From: Magnolia sinica
Taxonomy: Eukaryota; Streptophyta; Magnoliopsida; Magnoliales; Magnoliaceae
Direction of reading: 5' to 3'
Assembly (NCBI RefSeq): GCF_029962835.1
Contig: NC_080581.1
Coordinates: 19,420,001 to 19,484,000, forward strand
Length of the DNA: 64,000 nucleotides
A program made the translations under genes and the position numbers. The notes under the pieces were generated by a model. That model made no database searches, was not told where the DNA came from, and saw only the letters and a list, made by a program, of their open reading frames with translations. How positions within the stretch are numbered: position 1 is the first letter of the stretch; every line of letters starts with the position of its first letter. Shown one piece after another: positions 57,990-64,000 of the stretch.

Positions 57990-59422
57990 ATGCAGTGAAA
58001 GGCTTGATAATTTCCCACCCAACTAGAGGACCAGAAGGGACTTTAGAGGAAAGATCATCGTCCTAACACAGAAAATGTTATGCGGAGGAGTTCCTGGAGG
58101 GACATGGCATACAGTGTCCAAAAGCGATTGTAGTTGGTGATGAGCGACGGACAACATGCAGAAATTGGGAACCGATTGGGGTCAGGAATGGTGGATCTAG
58201 TACGAAAACCGATGGCAGCAGTAGAGATCGATGCTGCTAACCAGACCCAGCAAGTGTAACGTGGCGTGCTGAAAACAGAGAAGGGGATTGAATCAGTCTC
58301 TGACAGTCTCACTGGAAATGAGGATATGGGTTCGATCACTGATAGTGGCAGGGATGTAGATCATGATTGCCTGAAACAGATGATAGAGGGGCCACATTAT
58401 GACTGATGATGGATTGATGGTGGTGCTTTAGCGATGGCAGCAGGTTGAAATGACAACGACGATATGTAGCTGCAAATCTGATGGTGCGCACAGAGGGCTG
58501 TGGTTGTTCGTACAGCAATGGGGTAGCAGATGGGCAGTGGTGATGGTGCCGTTGGTGAAGGTGATGGCGGTTGTGGGACTGCTCACACCAACCAAACAGA
58601 TTTGATGAACAGAGATGGCCGAAGATGAAGATGATGTCTTCCAGATTTAATTGTGGCAGTGATGGGTTTGGGGTTACAATGATGATCTGCGCCTAGACGT
58701 GCTGGAGGTGGGTTCGTTGGTGCTGGAAACAAAGGTGCTGACAATGATATGGAGGCTCGCACATAGACATAGATGAGGCTCGAGAATGGTGACTGAGGTC
58801 GGTCCTGTAAAATAGGGTTTGGTGGTAATGGGCTTGGAGCAATGGTGGCTGATGGGAGAGGATTGATGAAGAGCATATATGTGATTTAGGGATCTGGTTA
58901 TAGACAACGGTCGAATGCTCATTGGAATTAATGGTAGACAGAAGATGGAAAGATCGGGGTGTGCCCCTCTGAGATGAGGCAGATGGGGACGAGGACGAGG
59001 ATGAACGGTTAGGATCAAAAGCACCAGATGGGGGATCTGTGTCCCTCCGAGGCGAGGCAGATGGGGACGAGGACAAGGATGAACAGTTAGGATCTAAAGC
59101 CCCAGATGAGAGCTCTGATACTATGTTAAACCATAAGAAACTGCATTGTGGAAACTGTTAACTTGTTTATTTCACTGAGAATAACATGAATATACAGAAG
59201 ATGTGATAGATTTATGCAGAAATCTGCGGAGACTTTAATAGATACATATCTTAACATAAAGGAAATATCCTAATTTAGGAAGATTACCCTAATCTCTCTA
59301 TCCAAACGGAGCATAGTATGGGATCCGGTGGTGGAGTGGAGGAATCAGGTACCTGTTTTAGAGTGGTTGCAAGATTCTAATCAAATACATAATCCTATCA
59401 AAAACATATATCGTATCAAACA
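57990..59422 (-). mobile_element. Ty1/copia-type remnant, 5' LTR and part of the interior
   Basis: A minus-strand 5' LTR of about 299 bp (59,124-59,422, TGTTTGATACG to TTTAACA) is followed by TAGTATCAGAGC (59,112-59,123), a near-perfect copy of the initiator-tRNA primer site. The interior (about 57,990-59,110) reads serine/proline-rich frames and holds an 84-bp-scale duplication (about 58,955-59,110). I see no polymerase and no 3' LTR, so it is a broken or non-autonomous piece. It stands 15 bp behind the sugar transporter stop codon, in the same direction. Confidence 0.6.
59166..59171 (-). terminator. Poly(A) signal candidate inside the copia LTR
   Basis: The minus strand reads GTGAAATAAACAAG, containing AATAAA, about 270 bases after the transporter stop codon. 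The original 3' UTR seems to be interrupted by the LTR only 15 bases after the stop, so the transporter mRNA may end at this or a neighbouring LTR signal. Confidence 0.4.
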
Positions 59423-59436
59423 CAAATATCCATGTT

Positions 59437-61006
59437 CTAGTTACGAAGCTCGGGTAAATCAGCTTGCTGGCCGTTACTATTGTCCAGCTCTTGAATAGGC
59501 GGCATTAGTTTCTTCCAAAACCAGTGTTTTCTCCACAGCAGTACCATCTCTTCGATTGGCACTCCTTTCGTCTCAGGCAGGAAGATTGCGACAAAGATGG
59601 TCATGATTGTAATCCATCCGGCGAAGAAGAGGAAGATCCCGAACTTGAAGGAGCAGAGGAGTGGAAGGAAGGCTTGGGCGATGACGAATGTGAAGAAGAG
59701 GTTGACGGTCACAGTTATGCTTTGCCCTGCTGATCGGGTCTCCAACGGGAATATCTCGCTCGGCACAGTCCACCCGAGTGGGCCCCACGACCATCCGAAG
59801 GCTGCCACGAAGAGGCAGATGAACACAACGACTAGTATTGAGAAGCCCTTTGAGAGTTGCTTCTCTGTGCCGAATTTGAGGCCCAGTATGATGGCTACTA
59901 TGATCTGTTCAACACAACAAGATCAATGGTGAGTGGAAATCTATGGTTTTTCTTCGTTTGAGCCAGCACTCCTTATACAGGTGGGCCATATTCAGATGTT
60001 CTCGGCAATCTGATGGACCAATCTTTGGATGGTTGGCTGGAATTAATGGCAATTTTGATTTGGGCCAACACTAGAGGTGTCATGGATGGCTCGGATGGAA
60101 TAGCTGGTGATTTCATTTGGGCCAGCATTCCTTGTGGTTCCGGTGCAAGCAGTCATCCAAATGGACTTCTTGTTGCAGATGGACCTTTGAGCCATTCATT
60201 TGCATGATGACCATCGTCTGGCTATGATTCCTGATTGGGTTCGGCCCACCAGATGAATGGTCCAGACAACTGCATGGTGGGACCGGCTGGTACTAAAAAT
60301 GCTGGCAACGAATTCGTGCACGTTGTTAAACTGAAACACGCTACATTTCCACTGCATGATAGTAATGGAATCCTTTTACCTGGCATATGACCATCTGTAT
60401 CCCACCGCCGATCAGCAAAGCCCGCCGGCCCCACCTATCGACGGTCACAATCGAGACGACAGTGGAAGATGCTAGAACTGCTCCTGTCATGACAGAAGAG
60501 TAGAGTGATGCATTCCCACCAAAACCCATGCTTTGGAAGAGGACTGGAGCATAGAAGAGTATCGAGTTGATGCCGGTAAGGATCTGAAACATCGGCATGA
60601 AGATCGCCATTACCAGCTGTGGCCTGTTCCGGGACTCCAATATGTTTCTGAATGGGTGTTTGATAGAGTTTGCAAGCTCGCTGGCCTCGATCATATCTTG
60701 GAACTCGGCGTCCACATGACTGGTGCCTCTGATCTTCTCCAGGATTTTGCGTCCTTTATCTTTCAGTCCCTGCTCGATCAGGCTGTTGGGCGTCTCGGGG
60801 AGGAAGAGGCCACCGACGGTCATTAGTAAGGCGGGGAACATGGCTAGGCCCAGTGACAGCCTCCATCCCCATGGGTTGATCTTCTGTGTCCCATAGTTGA
60901 TCATGTTGGCGGTGAAGATGCCGAGCGTCGTGGCCAGCTGAAACATCATGTTCAAGGCGCCTCGGAGGTGGGCCGGGGCCATCTCTGATAGATATAGAGG
61001 GACAGC
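59437..61006 (-). CDS. STP-type monosaccharide/H+ symporter, last two exons
   Basis: Exon at 60,380-61,006 (209 codons) and last exon at 59,437-59,904 (155 codons plus stop), joined across a 475-bp intron with GTAAAAGG donor and AACAG acceptor, phase 0. The upstream exon starts after CCATCAG at 61,006 and reads [19 protein letters not shown], a known exon start in STP genes. Family marks: [61 protein letters not shown] and [12 protein letters not shown]. These cover transmembrane helices from about 5 to 12. STP proteins are plasma-membrane proton-coupled hexose importers of about 510 residues, so roughly the first 150 residues are missing. No matching exon lies between 61,007 and 64,000. It either continues beyond the window behind a long intron or is truncated. 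The visible frame is clean, which favours a working gene. Confidence 0.92.
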
Positions 61007-61642
61007 CTGATGGACGATTGGGAAGGCATGTTAGCAGTCTTTTGAGTATTCTGTTTGAATGGAAGTGTCGTAATGTAAAATCTAGAGGGGAATGATGTTC
61101 AGGCCGTGGGCTCATCTGTGATGTGTGAGTGCCATTCAACCTGTCTATTAGATGTGCCCCTCTATGTTCAGGTGGGTCCACACCAAAGGGAAAAACGGGA
61201 GACTTTTGGGAGAGGACACCCACCCGTTTGTGGTGGGCCCTCTGCAAAGATTCTATCAATCTGGACTGCTTATCTAAATCTATCAAAAGCGCATTCAGAT
61301 AATCTTGGCCATTTGATTCAGAAGGCCTTGATATGGTAACATGCTCGCCAGATCCAGGCAGCTCATCAGATGGCTCCTTTGTTTAGGCACCTTCTATGAA
61401 AAATCAGGCCTTGATCAGGAGGGAGAGGTGAAAAGTGGTAAGAAATCTGCCAGCCGTCCAAATTCAATGTAAATGTCCGCCCATCTGATTATTGGATCAC
61501 CCTGATTTTACCTCATGGGTTGCTTAGATCTTCTACATGTTTTAGATGTCCACTCCGCTGCTTGGTGTATTGTGGGACCACCAATTTCCCTGTGGTGGGG
61601 CACATGTGTGAGCAGATGCACGGTTAATACTTGATGACCTTT
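61007..61642. other. STP intron or upstream flank
   Basis: No coding exon of the transporter is found here. The minus-strand acceptor at 61,006 has a reasonable upstream pyrimidine-containing stretch (CCTTCCCAATCGTCCATCAG). The rest has no recognised element. Confidence 0.5.
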
Positions 61643-61997
61643 GGGACGTGGATTGGGTGCTACTCCCGCCTGAAGGGCACCCTGATGCATGGGTTTTATC
61701 CACACTGTCCGTACGATTTTCCATATCATTTTAGGGGATAAGCCAAAAGATCCAAGGCTCAAGTGGACCACACCACAGAAATCTTGTTAGGGCCCACCGT
61801 GATGGTTAATAGCCATCCAACTTCTTCATAAGGTCGTATAGACCTGGATGAAGGGGAAACACTAATATCAGCTTGATCCAAGACTTATGTGGCACGCAAA
61901 AAGTTTTCAAAGGTAGGTTTTTAATCCCCTCGGTGTGGTCCACTCGAGCCTTGAAACTACCTCATTTTTGGGTTTGTACCTTAAAAAGTGATATGGC
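61643..61997. mobile_element. Foldback MULE-like repeat, right end cut by LINE
   Basis: It starts GGGACGTGGATTGGGTGCT, matching the GGGAGTGGATTAGGTGCT end of the intact copy at 52,705. The left arm, centre (CTTCTTCATAAGGTCGTATA) and start of the right arm (TTTTCAAAGGTAGG, CCTCATTTTTGGG) follow. The right arm stops at AAAAAGTGATATGG, near 61,997, where other sequence begins. Confidence 0.7.
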
Positions 61998-64000
61998 TCT
62001 GCAGGAAGATCTATTGGTCTTTCCTTTGGTGATCATCCATAGTACTATATAGCTACGTTCCGGTGCTGCCTCATGTAGGAATATTTACTGGTTTTTCCTT
62101 TGGTGTTCATCGAGAGGAATATATCTCTGTTCCAGTACATAGAGTCTCGCGGTAGAACTTTGAATCAAGTTAGATCGCCAGGGAATCTCCCACCTAAATC
62201 AAGCAGCAGCAACAGGAACTTCACAGCATAATATCCAGCCCCAACCAGATCAGTGGAACTTATGCAGAAGGTGGCAAGAAAGAAGAAAGACTTAAGGGAA
62301 TTTCCTACATGAATATCCTATCATGGAACCTCAAAGGGGAGGGGTCTAAACAGAAGAGAAGAATCTTCAAAGATATATGTGGCAGATGTAAGACAAATGT
62401 GATTTGCCTGCAGGAAACTAAGGTTCAAAATTTCAATGAGAAACTTATGGGATCCCTTTGGAAAGAGAGACGTGGAATGGGCTACTGTAGATGCTAAAGG
62501 CAGCGTGGGAGGTATTCTTCTAGTATGGAAGTCGGCAGCTTAGGCCATGGCGCAAAGCTGGAAAGGAGAATTTGCAGTGTCAGTCCAGTGGAATTTTGAT
62601 GGCCCCCGGTGCCTGGGAGGGGATTTTAATATTACGCACTACGTACGTAGAAGAGAAATTTAAAGGGGGGAGGGTCACCGCTGCTATGTGATGCTTTTTG
62701 CACTGGATTGTAGATCAAGAACTTCTGGATCTTCCTCTGCTTGGAGCCAGATTCACTTAGTTCAACCAACCAGCGATCTCTACTTTGTCTAGATTGGATA
62801 GATTCTTGATCTCGGCTGATTGGCTTGAAGCATTTCCGATGGTGTCTTAAACTGTCATTCCGAGACTCATTTCTGATCATTGCCCGTTATTGCTCTTTGT
62901 AGAAGATCAGGACTGGGGTCCAAAGCCTTTCAATTTCGAATCGTCCTGGCTGTTGATTGAAGGTTTTCATCAACTCATCAAAGATCGGTGGGCAGGTTTT
63001 CAGGTAGAGGGCTACATTGGTTATAAACTCTGTTGTAATTGAAACTTCTTAAAGGAAAGATAAAGGGGTGGAAAGCAATGGACCTCCGAAAAGGGACCTG
63101 AAAACTTAAGCAATCCTCTCAGAGCTATAGGCAATAGATGCGATGGTTGAAGTTGGCCACATGTCCACAACAGATGGGATAAGAAGAATCCAGCTGATTC
63201 GATAATATTCAACAAGGATGCTTGAAGACGAGATCTCTTGGAAGCAAAAATCGCGAAGCAAATGGATTAAAGAAGGAGAAAAAAATACTAAATTCTTCCA
63301 TAGTATAGCTTCTGCGCGTGCAAGAGCTAACAGAATCAGCAACATAGTAGTGAATGGTACTCAAATAGAAGACAAGGACAAAATCTTAGAAGAAATCATA
63401 TAGTATTTTAGCACTCTCCTTCAGGGAGAAACTTCACCCAGGCCTAAGCTAGACCATCTTCAGATAGATTGTATCTTGGAAGAAGAGTGCAAAGGTCTAG
63501 AGTCCCGTTTTTCAATTGAAGGAGTGAAAGGGGCGGTGGATTCCTTGGATGGAGATAAGGCTCCTGGCCCTGATGGTTTTCCAATGATCTTCTTCCAAAC
63601 TTCCTGAAATATTCTGAAGGAAGAAATTATGGATTTCATGAACGAGTTCCACTACAAAGGGAGGATCTCTAAATCTCTTGGGGCCTCTTTTGTAGCACTC
63701 ATTCCTAAAAATATGGGAGTAGAAACCTTGACAGAATTCAAACCAATTAGTTTACTTAGGGGGCCTTATGAGATTTTGGCTAAAGTTCTGACATCCAGGT
63801 TGAGAGGGGTGATGGGAAAGATTATATTTGACAATTAGAGCGCTTTTATATCAGGAAGACAAATCATTGATAGCGCCCTCATTGCATTTGAATGCTTGGA
63901 CTCAAGTCATAAACCTAGTTCTAAAGGCCTTATATTCAAACTAGACCTTGAGAAAGCGTATGATCACGTTGAGTGATGATTCTTACAATATATGCTTCAA
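61998..64000 (+). mobile_element. L1-type LINE, 5' part, decayed
   Basis: From ATG 62,309 the + strand reads MNILSWNLKGEGSKQKRRIF and ICLQETKVQ, the beginning of a plant L1 ORF2 apurinic endonuclease. Later frames give KSRSKWIKEGEKNTKFFH (about 63,255), APGPDGFPM (about 63,560), EFKPISLL and YEILAKVLTSRL (about 63,740) and [18 protein letters not shown] (about 63,845), which are conserved pre-reverse-transcriptase and reverse-transcriptase text. Frame changes (after about 62,490) and stops (for example at 63,838, and TGATGA where WW is usual near 63,975) show it is dead. The 5' end is probably near 61,998, where it interrupts a foldback repeat. The rest lies beyond the window. It is antisense to the transporter. 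Confidence 0.85.

Noticed and set aside
59524-60826. Plus-strand frames over the sugar transporter
   Set aside because: Shadows of the minus-strand exons, which have the true family motifs and splice sites.
1-64000. CRISPR arrays, rRNA and tRNA genes
   Set aside because: No regular repeat-spacer arrays and no rRNA or tRNA text noticed by eye; the tRNA-like TGGTATC text belongs to retroelement primer sites. A tRNA scan was not possible here.

Overview
This is nuclear DNA of a flowering plant, very rich in transposable elements. Three observations point to a plant: Ty3/gypsy elements of the Tekay, CRM-like and Tat kinds (the last with its typical antisense reading frames), two host genes of plant-specific form, and many short non-autonomous DNA elements. 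The most abundant small repeat, a foldback element, reminds me of woody magnoliids and other early-branching angiosperms. That is memory, not a search result, so the lineage is a weak guess.

Layout. 0-6.7 kb: the edge of a Tekay-like LTR, an unassigned stretch, then a gag-only element with long direct repeats (TR-GAG or LARD type) that carries a hAT element holding a piece of a PPR gene. 7-9.5 kb: Ty1/copia-type LTR pieces. 9.54-30.96 kb: the 3' part of a Tat-lineage element. It was hit first by a small hAT element (10.39-11.35 kb) and by a large LTR (12.94-28.90 kb), and that LTR was itself split by an 11.2 kb Tekay-type chromovirus (17.06-28.24 kb). This gives three nesting levels. 32.43-38.80 kb: an older gypsy element on the + strand. 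38.8-44.15 kb: short DNA elements inserted into one another.

Host genes. At 44.43-44.96 kb there is a single-exon gene for a small protein with a PNRC/EDC1-type decapping motif. Its core promoter directly abuts a foldback element. At 59.44-61.01 kb (minus strand) are the last two exons of an STP-type sugar/H+ symporter. The N-terminal exons are not in the window, and the upstream intron or flank holds a foldback element and an L1 LINE that runs off the right edge. A Ty1/copia LTR starts 15 bases after the transporter stop codon.

Most notable structures: (1) a foldback family with long inverted arms and, in one copy, a perfect 9-bp target duplication, which marks it as Mutator-like; about ten copies or pieces occur, and similar arms are tandemly repeated inside the large LTR; (2) a 2.9 kb inverted repeat at 54.2-57.1 kb with arms of about 1.35 kb around a loop of about 150 bp, each arm carrying an outward TATA box and a signal-peptide-like reading frame. 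I see no CRISPR array, rRNA or tRNA gene. Identities and ages are judged by eye.
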